A DNA stretch of 64,000 bases from positions 128,154,665-128,218,664 of the forward strand of contig NC_088201.1 of the NCBI RefSeq assembly GCF_037126465.1, in the 5' to 3' direction. This document shows positions 10,290-23,598 of this stretch, piece by piece (the stretch's first letter is position 1; every line of letters begins with the position of its first letter). Both the position numbers and the translations under genes were made by a program. The notes under the pieces are model-generated. The model did not search any database. It was not told where the DNA came from and saw only the letters and a list, made by a program, of their open reading frames with translations. Origin of the DNA: Ornithodoros turicata. Taxonomy: Eukaryota; Arthropoda; Arachnida; Ixodida; Argasidae.

Positions 10290-13200
10290 GAAGTAATTTG
10301 TTACTTTGTTACATTAGCCGGTGTAATTGAATCGTTTTTTTGTTGCTATGCCTAGTTCCTGGCTTGTGGAATATTTGTGCATATTTCGGTATGTCGCTGC
10401 TTTTTAATAACAGCACTTTAATGTCTGAAAACTTTCCCACCGAGGCTTCCCTTTCGCAAACTACCTTCGCTCAACTGATTATACAATTTTCGTGTTGCAA
10501 GAGAAGTGCAGGATTCCGTTCTAAAAATGTTACTCTTGCCTAGCTACCTGTTGCTATCAGGTCCCTTAAAACATGTGCAATCCTGTCTGTTTTTACTTTA
10601 GTATGTCACGAGCACATTATATTCTAATTTCTTAAGATAAATACCTTCCTTTATGTCCCGTTCTATTTATCTTCGCAACCCATAGATTCCTAAGGCGCTT
10701 GTCTTTAGGGAATTGGTGGAAGCTTAGGCCTTTGTTCATTGCGGAATTGGTGTAACAACTGGACACGATTTCATTCTTCAGAAGCTTTTCGCATTTGAGG
10801 TTGAAGTCCTTCCACCTTTTGTAAAGACGAGCGAACAAAGAAGACGATACGGGCGGGCTCTACAGGGGTACCAGAACTACCACAATCCTCTTGCGCGCGC
10901 TCCCATAGCGCGCCCTTCTAGCGAAAGCGGCAAATTTTTTCTCGCAAGCGCCTATTAGACTTCGTGCATTGCTTTTGCTCAGAGTTCTGCGTGTAACACC
11001 TTGTACGAAACGAAGCTACACAGTGAAAGCTGGTGGTTTAAGACTGGAATAGGAGTTGTTTAGCGCCGCAGTTCGTATTTTACTAAACTATCACAAACGG
11101 ACATTGTCGGATACCATATGCAGCAAATAACAGCACCGACAATAAAAAGGAAATGCAAATGATGTGCAGATTATAAATACGAAATAAAACAATGAAGCAC
11201 AACATCTAAGAGAATAATTTAAATTTAAATTCCGTCATCCAACACGACTGCGTTTGCTGAAACCTGGAAGCTGCAACGACTCCGCACTTGGAAATATACC
11301 TATCGACGCATATCATTGTGTGAATGGCGCTATGGTACCTAACCTGTGACGCAATCAGCTTTAGCGAGTACGTTTAGATCATAGGGGTAAGAAACTAAGG
11401 AGATGCTCTAAGCGCCTCACCCAGTGCAAGTGGGCGTGCTGTGACCCGCGCATGGCATTGTGGTTAGTTGCGCACACACGTGACCCATAAAGATCACGGC
11501 AATACGTCATAAAACATGGCGCCCTCCATGCCCGCCGTGTATCTTACCTGAATACAGAGAAGAGCTGCGACCGAATAACTTGCTTTCGCTTTCATGACAT
11601 CTTTGGAGTCACAGGTTATCATACCCGATGAAACACAAAATAGACAAGCTCTGTGTAGAAGCAATGGATCACTAAATCTCTAGAAGACGTACGTACGTCA
11701 TCGTGACATTTCCTGGATTCTCTTCTGTTTTGCTGAACGTACGGAACGGACTCCTTGAAGGTATGAGGTTTGCTGAAGATGGGGTTCGCTAAACTTCCAA
11801 GTCTTCGCGCAGACTGCCAAAACACCGAAACATGTGGGGATCACGTGACCGACCAACTAGATGGGCGTTGTATTGCCAGGAGAGTCCAATAAAGGAGTCC
11901 CACGGCTATCCGTGCTTATAGCCCCCTCCTTATTTTCTTACCTCCATGGTTTAGATTCCGCCTTCTCTCGGGACGACAACATCTCGCTTACTTACCCCTA
12001 TAAATTCTCGACAATGTGCCTGTCGCTGCTCTCGACTGAATCTGGCGTGATAACGCCGCTCAGTCTTGGCGGTACACCATGCACTGTACCAGCATTGAGG
12101 GTTCGCTTCGTTCGTGTGAGCGATGGAGGCTAACATTTAAACAACGTGAAGTTCTTTATTTCCCCCCTATGTATGAGGTTCATGGCGCTTCAAACAGGAC
12201 TGCTTTGTGACCTGCATCTCTCAACTGCATGTCGTACACATCCTCAGCGAAAAAGTGGGGAAAAAGAAAACTGCAGAACGCAAAGCTGGCATAGGGGGTC
12301 CGTACGCGTGAGGACGTGGCAAATGCAATAGGCCTCTACCGACCGTTGCCACCGAGGGGCAGTGGATGTCCGTCTTGTGAAGGACATAGCTAGAGGATGC
12401 ACATTGAATGACATACTGTGGTTCTTCCAAATTATTCGTAGCAATCTCAGGCGACAACAACGCACTCTTTGCGTGAGGGTATATATCGTCAAGAATTGAT
12501 AAGGCTAGAAGGCCTATTAAGACATTAGTGTCATAAGGATATTAAGGCATTTTCGCTCTTTTTGTGCTTTCATTTTCCTTTCATATATCTGTTTCGCGTT
12601 TTTAGGTGGAAACTTTTCGTCATCCGAATCTGACGGCACCGCTTAGGGAGAACAACAATATTGTATCCTTGTCTTTACGATTAATACAGGTCTGCACGAC
12701 ATCAAAGCAGTTGATTCATGTTTCTCATTAGTCAGAAGGCGAAGACAATAGCATTGCAACGTTTCATTCTACAGGTACGAAGCGTGGGTCTGCTCTAAAT
12801 GAGTGTTCGGATACTGACACAGGTGCCGTCTTTGGTTAGTGTGCCCAGAAGAGTGATGAGTGTGCAGACACATTGTCTAGGGAATTGTCCAGCTGCTAAA
12901 AGATTAATAACACACTGACGTCTCAATTTATCATATTAACGCGCGTATCTTATTAACGCGCGCAATTACGGGTTGTGAGGAACCATCGCACGCAGTCTCT
13001 TGGTTGTGGCTTCACAAGGTGTACGAGGTTAGTGTAGGCAACGAGGAAAGAGACCAAGTCAGCACAATGAGCTTCACTTTTATTAGTGCTTTTGCTATTC
13101 TGCGTCTTCTGTCACGATGCACTTGTACCTGTACTGGTAAGCTCATTTTTAAGTGTTGATGCACAGAGTGCGTTCGGATAACGTATGCACATAAATAGGC

Positions 13201-14830
13201 ATGTACCGCGCGGCCTGCTTACCAGAGGAGCCTTCAGTGGTACAAAACGATAGGGTTTGCAATACTAGTAATGTTTTGTATTATGATACTATCACTGCCA
13301 TACTAACACTTTTGGGCATGTGTATTATGTATTTTACTCATTATCTCATTTGTATCCGTAATGTACACATAATTCATGTTTAGGACCTATTATAAAACCC
13401 GAGAAGCCGTAATACGTATTCAGAAGTCGTAAGTCCGACCTACAGAGTGCCGCCCGTGTATTTTATCAGTAACTTTCCCTGGTGACACATACTTCTTGAT
13501 AAAAACAAGACCCCTACCACTAATTTACCTCCTATGCTTCCTATGAGAGTGGACCTCACCGTAGACGTGTCTGGAGGCTCTCCTGCATTCCCTCTAGTTC
13601 AGCGTCCATCAGAATGAGTTGTCTCATTTGCAAGGGTTTTGTTGTCGGGAAACAGTGTGCGCAATTCGGTCACTGTTGTTATGCGCCATCGACGGTTACA
13701 CACTCTTGGACGGTGAGACTTTTTTTTTTTTTTGCGGACTGGACGAAATCTAGACTGTTCCACACTGAAAGCAATGTGACAACTGTGCTCGAAGTTGACC
13801 AGCTCTATGTCATCAGATTGGAGGGGCTATTCTCATTTGGCAGCTTTCTTCTGTACCATTGAGGTCATGCTAAAATGCTGCCGCATGAAATGGAACTGGA
13901 TTTGGGAATGACTGACTCAATAAGCAGTGCACAATTTGTGTTTATATATGCTTTCTCGTTCTTGAGGACTCAAGTTTCATCACAGTGTGTTACTATCATA
14001 ACTCATATAATACACATCAGCATTAGTACTGAGTACTATAACACCGCAAAATCAAAATATTCCTAGTAGCAACAAACTTCTGGGAAGTATTACGTATTCG
14101 TATAATGCTCGCCCACCTGCTTAATCATCATCTAACGTATGTGTGTGTATATATTATGGTACAAAATACGAGTACTACCCCTACACCGATGAATTTATCA
14201 GACCAGAACCAACAACAAATTGTGGTAACCATACACTTCGTAACATAAAATGTGGTCAAGCGCGGTTTGAGAGCAATGTTTGCGTGACTATTTTAACGTG
14301 TTATACAGAGTTTCGTTACCAAGTTTTTTTGTGGGTTTTGAATTTCGAGGTTTTTGTGTTTGTGGGTTTTGTGTGACGATTTGGACCGCTGACATTCTCC
14401 CCCAGCGCTATGGCGAGCACAGTTGATCCAACGCTCGCATGCCTCGAGATACCTCTTGCCAAAATGCTGCATTCGTTCGTCAAATGCACGTCGATGTTGC
14501 TTCTACAACGCAGTGACGTTACCGTTTGAGACAATTTGACTCTCCCCAATGCCGTCACCGCGGCGCTGCAGAAGACAGTCTTCTCCATTGTCCACACTAG
14601 CAACCTTCCTGTACCGTACTCTCAGGATCTCTTAACAAGCTAGACCCCTCTCTCTCACAAAATTGTTTGGTCTCTGGCCACATCCAGCCCACCAAAGCTC
14701 TGCCCTCAAAGCTCTCTTCACCTTTCTGATACCGTAGGACTTCAATCCTTATTGCGAAGGGGCTCTTATTTCAGTGCCCGCATCACAACCTCCAATGGGG
14801 TAGAGTATCGCGCCTGCCGATAAAATTCCC
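10290..14830. other. No gene recognised
   Basis: About 4.5 kb without supported exons. Notable only for a GCGCGC-rich repeat near 12940-12965 and GTTTTTGTGGG-type low complexity near 14320-14370. Confidence 0.4.
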
Positions 14831-15042
14831 TATGCATCATCTCACAAGAAAGTTGTTGTTGTTGTGTGTTGATCGATCAATGCGTCGTGGTGTGCCACCT
14901 GATGTTCGTCCGGTAAGCAGTCAAAATGCTACGTGCCCAAATGTGGCAAAACCTCATCTGCGCACACCCTGCACATTTTTTCGCAGGTTACGTGCAAGAA
15001 CATTATCTCCGTCGTTCTCAAATCTTTACGATGAAAGAATGA

Positions 15043-15095
15043 AGTCACTTTAAAGGTTAGCCAGCTGTAGGACACGAACCTACATCTTATTTCAA
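15043..15095 (-). mobile_element. Truncated tRNA-SINE fragment
   Basis: The minus strand reads the T-arm and 3' acceptor part of the SINE seen at 2665-2740, with GGTTCGTGTCC, then CAGCTGGCTAACC, then an AGTGACTTCAT-like tail. The B-box is degraded and the 5' half is missing. Confidence 0.65.
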
Positions 15096-16490
15096 TTCTT
15101 TACGCGGCCAAGAGACGGTCAAAAGTGCATACTTTTCCGTTTCCATGACGACGAAGGTGGTTGTAAAGGGAGCCAACCATCGGAGAGGGGCCTATGGTAT
15201 GATGTCCTTCAGGTACTTCGGGCAACCAAGTACGTATAGTACATCGCTTCCTGACTAACGACGCATCTCAGCCCTGTTCGGCGACACCGTCGACGGTCGC
15301 TTAAAAAAATATCGCCGTTTTAGAAACCCAACACTTAAAGCTCAGCTACGCCGATTTTCGAGTGTTACAGAATGGAATGGTACTCACACGGTGTGTTCAT
15401 AAGGGAACACTGATTATGTATGCAAAATAGTTATCCCAAACTCCTCGTGGTTTTCCGAAAAAGTGAATTTTTAGTTTCACTGACATCCCGTCTTGTGGCC
15501 CGCAAACCCTGTGTCGACGACACATTAGTGGTCTGCCCGCGCTCCGGCTTGGCATGACTTTTGGCTTGGTTTCTTCCGCCAAGCCGGCCAGTTTCTCCTG
15601 CCGAGCCGTCTGCTGCGCAGATTCACATTGGGGAAGTGATAAACAATTCGCTATTATGGAGCCAATATATTTCTGGACTTCACTAAACCCACGAGGAACG
15701 TGAGTTTTGCTTGCTTCGACTACAAAGCATTTGCTAGGCCAGTACAGACTTCCTGGTGTCATTCGTGTTTTGTGCTGCGTGCCGAGAATGCGTGAGCGTT
15801 TTGCTCCCGTCTTCAAGAACACTTCAGCATGCAGTTCCAATGTTTCAAACCACAATTTTCCGAAAGGCGAAAGAGAAATCTATTGACTGCAACAATCGGT
15901 TACAACTCCGACTGGGTGCCACCTTCGAAAGCAGTGATTTGATCTGTTCATCTGCCTCATACGAATGTTACGGAAGCAATGCGCAACTTGTTTCACAAGA
16001 AGCTGAAGATGTCTCGTCCGGGATGCTGTGCCAACCTTATCTGCAGCAGGAGATTGCAGGGGCAGGACTAGGCAGCAGATAAAGGTAAGACGCGTAATGT
16101 TAGACAAGTCAGTCATGGGGTGTAAATTGCATCGCGTAGAAGAGAAAAATACGCTATCTGTCAGTTACTGCTTCATTCTTTAGAGATTAGAGATCCCAGT
16201 GGGTGTATTCTCAGTACAGATTTGGAATTGCCTTATTTGTTAAATGATTTCGCAGGCATTCTGGCACCACCGAAAAGCTTGCACTTCACGTCTCAACTAT
16301 CACCATCTGGGTTTCAAGCTGAAGGTTTTCGCCAGTGCCAACCAGACGCCCCTTCAAAGTTCATATGTTTTTGTTGACGGAACAGTGACACCTGGTACTG
16401 AGACATTTCATTTTCTGATTAATCAAGTGCATTCCATCACTTGTGCTCGACTTCTTGTGTTCGTATACCCTTGCTGTTGCTCGCTAGCTT
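15096..16490. other. No gene recognised
   Basis: An open frame at 15756-16082 ends just before a GTAAG, but it has no family resemblance and no partner exon. Nothing else is supported. Confidence 0.35.
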
Positions 16491-16499
16491 AGAGCACCC

Positions 16500-17100
16500 A
16501 TGCCTGAGGTGCCAGCGCTTTCAGAGTACATTTAAGCGGTATCATCGTATCATATGCATGGCAGCACATCTTGTGTATTTTGAGTAAGGTATAAATTCAA
16601 TGTTGGCTCAGCTGTTGTATTTTGGTCACCAATAAGGTGTTCTTCCAGACCGCTCAAGGGCAGTTCAAGCAGTTTCATGTGTGCAACAGCACATACTTTT
16701 TCTCAGTTTTGACTAAGGTAAATCGAAATCTTCCAGTTGATGTCTTTCGGTCATGAATTATGTTTTTCGAGACATTCAAACAGCATCATATGTGCAACAG
16801 TACATACTTTTTCTCAGGTGAAGTATGGTAAATCTGTCCGCCGTGGTGTTCTGGCAGTGCAGCAGAAGCTTGTGTTGCATTCAATGGTATCATGTATACA
16901 AAAACTTGTTTTACGCCTTTCTGTAGCTGCTGTACTAATATTGTGAGTACAGAGACATTCCTGCATAACATATCGGAGCATCTTGTGTGCTATTGTTGGT
17001 ATGATCTGCAGCAGTATATTGATAATGTTAATTATTCAATGACTTCAGCTAACATTTACATTCTTACTTCCAGGTAAACCTGTCACGCAGATGCCCTACC
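16500..17100. repeat. Degenerate tandem repeat, period about 109 bp
   Basis: The segment ending GCACATACTTTTTCTCAG at 16666-16709 recurs at 16775-16819. More diverged versions with GGTATCAT and GCACATCTTGTGTG-like cores occur near 16535, 16885 and 16975. Divergence is high, so the exact copy number is uncertain. Confidence 0.45.
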
Positions 17101-17392
17101 CCTTGGTATGCATAGTTCAAGATTGTACCGAAACAATCCACATGGAGCATTACAACACGCCACATACTGCATGTCTATGCTGCGTGTACAATGCATCAAA
17201 CCTATTCTCAGGTACAGGCCAGCTGGTACGCAATTACAACATGAAACTGACACAGGGACCGTAAAGTCATGCCTTTTCCTCCGTGCCTAGGGTTTCATGT
17301 TATTATCCTCACATGCAGCTCAATTCGCCTGTGCTGTGCAGCATGAGCAAAAGCATATATTGTTTGTGGTCACATGACACGGAACATAAATA

Positions 17393-18301
17393 CAGTGAAA
17401 CCTTCCTATGTTGGACACCCGCGGTGCAGGCGAAGCGTCTCCTACTTATAGAGGTGTCCGAGTTACAGAATATGAGTGCAAACAAAAAATGGAAGAGATC
17501 ACAGCTGTGAGAAATGTCCCCCTTCTTCAATTTAAGGTCCTTAGTGGTACCTGGTGGTGGTGCCTGGTAGTGGTACCTCTACCCACTCACTGATAATTAT
17601 TACTGATTTTAGTATATTCAATTCCGTTCAGATTCTACTCAATGGCATTACCTCTGGAGCCTTTCGAGCAGCAAGGACTTGTCTCTGAAGCGTCAGCCTA
17701 CTTATCATAGCTCTGGTGCAGTGCTCGTTCAAAGGCTCTAGACAAACTGAAGACAAGTGCTCACATAAAGATTTACAATGTAGACTGACAGCACTTGTTT
17801 TTGGACCCTAAAAACTAAAGCAACAAAATGCTGAGACCAGTATAGGGGAAAAAAGGGGCAAAAGTCAAGGCCACTGGCTCATTTTGGGACTTTTTGGTGC
17901 AAAGATGGGCCGATATTGAGGTAATTTGGCCAGGGTTTTGTCCGACTTTGCAGGGAAAACCCTATCCTACTTCCAAGATAGGGAGGTGTCCGACATAGGT
18001 TTTTGGACTCTAAAAACTAAAGCAACAAAATGCTGAGACCAGCATAGGGGAAAAAAGGGGCAAAAGTCAAGGCCACTGGCTCATTTTGGGTCTTCTTGGT
18101 GCAAAGATGGGCCGATATTGAGGTAATTTGGCCAGGGTTTTGTCCGACTTTGCAGGGAAAACCCTATCCTACTTCCAAGATAGGGAGGTGTCCGACATAG
18201 AGAATTTCGTCCCCATGTAGTTTCAATGGGAGCCTGCCCGTGCAATGAAATCATGGGGAGTTGTCCGAGGTAGGGAGGTGCCCGACCTGAAGGTTTTACT
18301 G
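17393..18301. mobile_element. Tigger/pogo-like non-autonomous DNA element
   Basis: The left end CAGTGAAACCTTC and the right end GAAGGTTTTACTG form imperfect terminal inverted repeats, each bordered by TA (17391-17392 and 18302-18303). TA duplication with CAGT-RAAACC ends is typical of the Tc1/mariner superfamily, especially pogo/Tigger. No transposase is visible in the 909 bp. GGTGTCCGA motifs recur inside, and a 202-bp tandem duplication fills much of the right half. Confidence 0.7.
17798..18201. repeat. Tandem duplication, 2 x 202 bp
   Basis: Copy 1 is 17798-17999 and copy 2 is 18000-18201; they differ at only a handful of bases (for example ACCC versus ACTC near the start). Both end in GGTGTCCGACATAG. 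The near-identity implies a recent duplication inside the surrounding Tigger-like element. Confidence 0.95.
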
Positions 18302-18303
18302 TA

Positions 18304-19260
18304 CTATAGAGCATTCTACATCATGTAATCTAACAGTTGTTCACGTTTGGATATTTTAACCATGGAATTCACCCTGCATGCACCATACCACGTCCAAACA
18401 CTAACAACTGCTAGAGAGCAGCATGTACTGTTTCCGTATAGCACTTATGGCTTGCGTCCTGTGATCGGAAACAGTGGTGTCTTTTTTCTGCTACAACCAG
18501 TAAACTACAGTAAAGATTTAGAAATACTGTGTCATACCATAAAGCACTATGGGAAATGGCAGTTTGAAAAACTGGAGAAGACTGTCATTAGAACGGGGCA
18601 CATGTTCTACGGTGAAATTTTTTAGTGTCTGCTGCACCACGTAATGCACTGCAGGCCTACCACAGTATGGTAACGCTCTGGATACTGATTTGCTCAAAAA
18701 AGGAATGTGTGCGTTTCTTGTTCTAACTTCCCCTTATGCAAAGTAGTAGAAAAATGTTTTCAGCCAATGGGGAGGGAGAGGACATCATTCTGGAGTCTCG
18801 TTGACCTACAATGTGTCGTGTGTGAAGGTCATTTTGAAGAGTGTAGGTGGTACAAGACTGTGTTCCCACGTTCTTGGCAGTGTTGACTAATAACCATAAT
18901 AAAGTAGTGGGTACATTTGTTGCTTCATATATTTGTGTCATGGCAAAGTATGTAGAGATACATCTGTCTCAACATGCAGGTGACAAAACTGCTTTTTATG
19001 CCTAAACTATGACAAATAGTTGTCTGTTCAGCACCACTAATCATGTGCCAGCCTCCATGGCATGTCTGTGACATTCCAAAGTGATTTACATGTCCCATAG
19101 ATGTGTGCAATGCTGAAGATGACTGTGTACCTTCTATGGATTCTTGATTCAAGAAAAGTACTGTGTGATTTGCTAACGGTGCCTGGCTGTACTTTCACAA
19201 TTCTACATAAAAATATGTAAAGTTTGCCGAAGGAAATATCATGAAGGTCGATAGCGAAAA
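18304..19260. other. No gene recognised
   Basis: Only short open frames without resemblance or splice context. Confidence 0.4.
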
Positions 19261-19390
19261 ACCCTGAGACGAGGGATAGGAAGGGACATACACAATGTCT
19301 CAACATAGCTTGTTTATGTCCCTTCTTGTATCTCCTCTTCAGGTCTCGCCATCATGGACACTATCACCAGCTAGCTTGCTGTTGAACCGT
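19261..19390. mobile_element. Foldback retroposon-like element
   Basis: The arm at 19261-19295 (with GAAGGGACATACACAA) pairs with 19308-19342 (TTGTTTATGTCCCTTC). It is followed by a tail CCATCATGGAC...ATCACCAGCTAGCTTGC. The same design of self-complementary arms then a CATGGA and CACCAGCT tail occurs at 23401-23598 and 57751-57875. Confidence 0.6.
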
Positions 19391-20412
19391 TCTTTCAACG
19401 ATAAGGGTCACTTTCATGGACTGGATGGCAGCCAACATGCTGTCAATAAAAAGAATAATGGAAGGAGCTCAATATGACCCTTAGGCTGTGCGTGGTTATT
19501 GCTTTCTGACAAATTCGTGACTTCGAATTCCAGGACAGTGCCTGCAGTGGTAGTATTCTTGTGTTCTCACCCTTGACGCCCATTGTGTGTCATCGGTCAC
19601 CTATAATCTGCTAATATGCACATAGCTAAAACAAAGTATATTTGTATTTCTTTCAATACAGTTGGTACAGCACATTGTTTTTACATGTTCTTTGGAAAAT
19701 ATAAATAAAAAATTCTCTACTCTGCAAGTCTCCTGTCAGCTCTACAGAGCAGCTTCGAATTTCACTAGAAGCCACGTGTGAAACCTAGACCAAACTAGTG
19801 GTGAAGGTCCATATAGGTCATAGATAGATACTATTATTATTATTAGATCATAGGTCAGGCTTAGGTCCTGGTTGGTAGCAACGCATTTGAATTTTATTAA
19901 AAATTGGTGCAGGAGGTGACCAACATAACTAAATACACCAACTGACTCTCACAAATTTTGTGGTATTATACTTTTGAAACAACATTAATACGCTGCAGTA
20001 GTCTTTTCTCCTTTTAACCTAGAAATTTTAGGTCTTCGGCATCACCAGCCTTAGTTGCTGAGCATGCTGTGATTTACCTTGAGCACTGCAGTTTCATATT
20101 TGTTTCTCTGGACAAGCAAGCCCGCTTCCCCATTTTGATAAGAGTCTTTCAGCTTTGACAGGGCATTTGGGGACAAGGAAAACATTTGGACTATTGTGCA
20201 TTTTGCTATGAAGTGCACCGTACAAGGCAGAGGACAACATCAACCATTTCCACTAAGGTTATTAAATTTGTGATAAAATACATATACCTTTTGTCACTGA
20301 CTAATTTGGTGGCAAAGTTACTTGAGTGGCATTTGTGCAATTTTAAGCACATGTTTAAAGAAAATACGATATGGGAAGTGCCGACTGGTTGAACATGTGG
20401 AGTACCCAATAT

Positions 20413-20447
20413 AATAATTGGGGGTTTACGTCGCGAGACAACTGAGT
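20413..20447 (-). mobile_element. SINE tail fragment
   Basis: On the minus strand this reads CAGTTGTCTCGCGACG then TAAACCCCCAATTATTAT, matching the 3' end of the SINE at 1718-1985. It is severely 5'-truncated. Confidence 0.6.
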
Positions 20448-20459
20448 GTGGAATACACA

Positions 20460-21530
20460 GCACAGTGTAATGTTCCTTATTCTGGCAATGTTAGCATGGT
20501 TCAAGAAGTGGGAAATGTTGCACTACCCTTAATAACATCTGTTATACCCAGCAAACAGGGTACACATACCCTGATCTGAAGACACTATGCCTAACTCAAA
20601 AGCAATATGTGATCTACCCGTACGTGTTTATTTGCGAAACTATTATGAATGAAATATGGCCTGTGTGGTATAGAACAATGCGCACACTCAAGTAAACATG
20701 CAAAAATACGTGTAAGGACTCTCGACCTACATGCCGCGATGCGCTCTACGAGATAAACAACACACTACAAAACTACATCCAACACTTTTTGTGCGGGGCA
20801 ACTCTAATGAACACTTTCATGTAACCGACGAATGGTTCAACGAATGCAGTTCGAGTGGTCACGATACATTCCTACGTCGTTCATTGCAGTCGCGCTATGA
20901 TGCTGCACAATATATGTATCTCGTGTAACAAGCCTGGCTATCGCACGATGTGCATGGGCAGAAATACGGCCTTCTTTATTTGAAGACCAGTCCTCTGCAG
21001 GTATATGCTCAAACGATCACCAAGTCTCACGTTGTTGCTCAATCGCTCCCATTCCTGCACTTGTAGTAAAAGCAGCAAACGGGTTGACGTGAATGGCAGC
21101 CGAACGGTTGAACTGCGAAGTTCTCGAGCACATAATCGCAATTTCACGCCGAAAATGATGTTGAGGTGAGTTCGCGGTTGTTGTTTCCATCGTTCAATAG
21201 TTGTCGGGATTACGTCGGACGAAACGCTCATCGTAGCCAGCGGCCATAACTGGATTTCCTCGCAAACGGGAGAAGACGCCAGGGAAGTCAGAGAAAGCCT
21301 CAGCTTTCATCCAATCAGACGCACGATTCTCTATCTACGTAGATGGAGCAGGTTTATCCCATCTACGTCACAAAAATGGCTGCGCCCACGGCTTGTTTTG
21401 GTTTCTTTGATGAATTAATTTTCGTAATAGGAAGACAAAATTGAGAAACGAAGGTGCGTTTCGGGGGCAGTTGGATGTGCTCGTTCTGAATATCACAACC
21501 GTTTCAACACATCGGGAAATCGGCGTGGCT
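20460..21530. other. No gene recognised
   Basis: Nothing recognisable between the SINE tail and the left end of the TTAA-flanked element. Confidence 0.35.
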
Positions 21531-21861
21531 GACCTTTAAAGGGACTCTGACCAGAAGTTCGACAAATCTTTCGTTTGCATCTATTACGAAGGTATAATAT
21601 GCCTCCAAGCCACACGCGAAATATTTTGGCTGTCCGCGGCGGCAAAGTTTGCCAAACGGCGAGCTGAAAACTGGCTTCGCTTTTCCTCCTCAACTCGCGC
21701 AATCAGGGCCGAAATCTAGCCTCTTTGTAGTGGACATCCTCCAGTTTCCGTGTGCGTGACGAAAGCACGAGGTCCACGTTTCATTGGGCGCCCGGACCGG
21801 AAGTTCTGTTGTTAGTGAGTTTGTGAGAGCGCTGGCATCCGTCCGGAAAGCGATCTTCAAT

Positions 21862-22968
21862 ATGGACGTCGAAGGAAGAAATGCGGAGACTTCGAGCCCG
21901 GAACTTCTTTCTGACCTTTCTGCGATCGAGAAGAAAATTCTGCGTGCTGAACAGCTCGGTATAGGCTTTCGAAACGTCGCCGATGCCGCGAATGCGAGAC
22001 AAAGTTTGAGCTCTACGAACATCGGTCACAGATGGAGCAAACAGCATGAGTCGCCTGTCTTCAGGTAAGCGATGAGCTTTTTAACGCACACTGTGATCGA
22101 ACACGTAAACGTTCTCTGAAATTTCGTGTTCTGATATTTAATACGCACTTGCTGTTCATGGTGCCGGTGTGGCTGGTGTGTCATAATGCCGAAGGAGACC
22201 GAATGCTTGTGCTGCCAGGAGCTCGAAAACACTGCCGAATGACTGCAGTATGAGTGCATTACAACCCACGAAGATTTCCAACTTCTATGCTTCAATATGA
22301 CTGTCCTGAAGGTCGCATATTGAACTCCGTGGGCAGCGCGAACTTATGAGCGACTATTCACAAGTAAGTCACATGTGTCCTTGTCGAACGATGTTAACAT
22401 TTGGGCGCCCAAAACTGGTTTGGTCCTGCATTAAAGTCGTTAAAAACTCCAGTACAGTGCGCAGCACGTAAAAAGATTGTACAGTACACAAATCTGAACT
22501 GGAGAAAACCAATAGAGGCAAATTTGTAATTGTCAGTGTGCTGTGTCCTGAGTCACGTTTTTATATGTATTGCCCTGTGCATAAGGTTTTAACGTAGGTT
22601 TTTAGCGATATTGAGTGTTCTTGATTGTCGATTCAGTGAAAAGTAAAACAATGTTGGTTTCTAAAAGAACACAGCATGTGTAGTAATGTACAGGGTGTGG
22701 GCAGGTAAACTGCAGTTGCTCTCAGGTACATGTAGAAATGACACTGCACACACACTGTACTGTAACCGGTTACCTATTTGCCTAAACTATATTTTATGTA
22801 CATCTGTGTAGACGATGCAGATACACTGGGTATCGCAAGTTTGCAAGGTGAGTATGGCACAAGCTTGGGAAAAACAAGAGCATGGTCATCCCAGCCTGTG
22901 CAGTGAAGAGGGTCTGGCAAGCCTTTCCCACAGAAAATGCCACAGGCTTCAAGTACGCAAGATCCTAA
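21862..22968 (+). pseudogene. P2X7-like cysteine-rich domain gene, broken
   Basis: Three exon-like blocks are seen. Exon 1 (21862-22064) starts with ATG, is acidic and ends at GTAAGC; it has no known motif. Exon 2 (22159-22363) reads WCRCGWCVIMP, then ECLCCQELENTAE, a stop, then ECITTHEDFQLLCFN; it ends CAA before GTAAGT. Exon 3 (22812-22968) follows an AG and reads RCRYTGYRKFAR, a stop (TGA at 22849-22851), then VIPACAVKRVWQAFP. This order is that of the cytosolic domain of P2X7 receptors, a zinc-binding, cysteine-rich module also found alone in many repetitive invertebrate proteins. Two or three in-frame stops and one frameshift make it a pseudogene. It lies just inside the left end of the TTAA element and may be that element's own gene. 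Confidence 0.7.
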
Positions 22969-23400
22969 CTGGAGGTACCTCTTCGCACAGCTCGTCTATC
23001 GCATTTAAAATGATTCAGCATCTGTATTTGGGATGATTTATAGCTCTCAGTATGAGTTCATGAGTTCAATATGTTGTGTTGAAACACAACTCTAGCCCTT
23101 TTTAATGAGTCTTGCGGAACGATAGATGATCACTCCTTTCGTGACATTGTGTACCATTGCTACAGTGAACAATTTCTTGAGCAAGACTGATGAACGAACG
23201 AAAAACAGAGTCTGTCTTCCAAATATGTATGTTCCTTGTAACTTCCGTATTTGTTAAGTGACCCATGTTAATGTCCCCGTCATGTAATGCCTGTGAAGGC
23301 CTTTGAGATATATTCATAAATAAATAAATATCAAAACCGGAAAAAGATGTAACACCTATCCTCTCTTTGTGTGAATGATACATAAACATTCTCAGAAGAT

Positions 23401-23598
23401 CCATGACTTGAAAACCCGAGACGAGGTAGGGACGATAACAGACAAACACAAACACGGTCTCAGATCCCACGGTCCCAGAGATCACGGTCTCAGAGACCGT
23501 GTTTGTGTTTGTCTGTTATCGTCCCTACCTCGCCTCGGGTTTTCAAGCCATGGATCGTCACCACCAGCTCACTTGCTACCTAACTTTCCTTTCGTTAT
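23401..23598. mobile_element. Palindromic retroposon with 14-bp TSD
   Basis: The direct repeat CATTCTCAGAAGAT at 23387-23400 and 23599-23612 is a perfect 14-bp target duplication. Inside, 23401-23468 and about 23487-23556 are reverse complements over some 60 bp (arm motif AACAGACAAACACAAACACG), leaving a small central loop. A tail with TCACCACCAGCTCACTTGC follows. A long TSD indicates target-primed reverse transcription and not a cut-and-paste element, although the body is a hairpin. Confidence 0.8.

Noticed and set aside
14890..15055. Possible THAP or zinc-finger exon (CYVPKCGKTSSAH)
   Set aside because: Two cysteines alone fit many sequences, the following conserved positions are absent, and the next segment is a SINE fragment.
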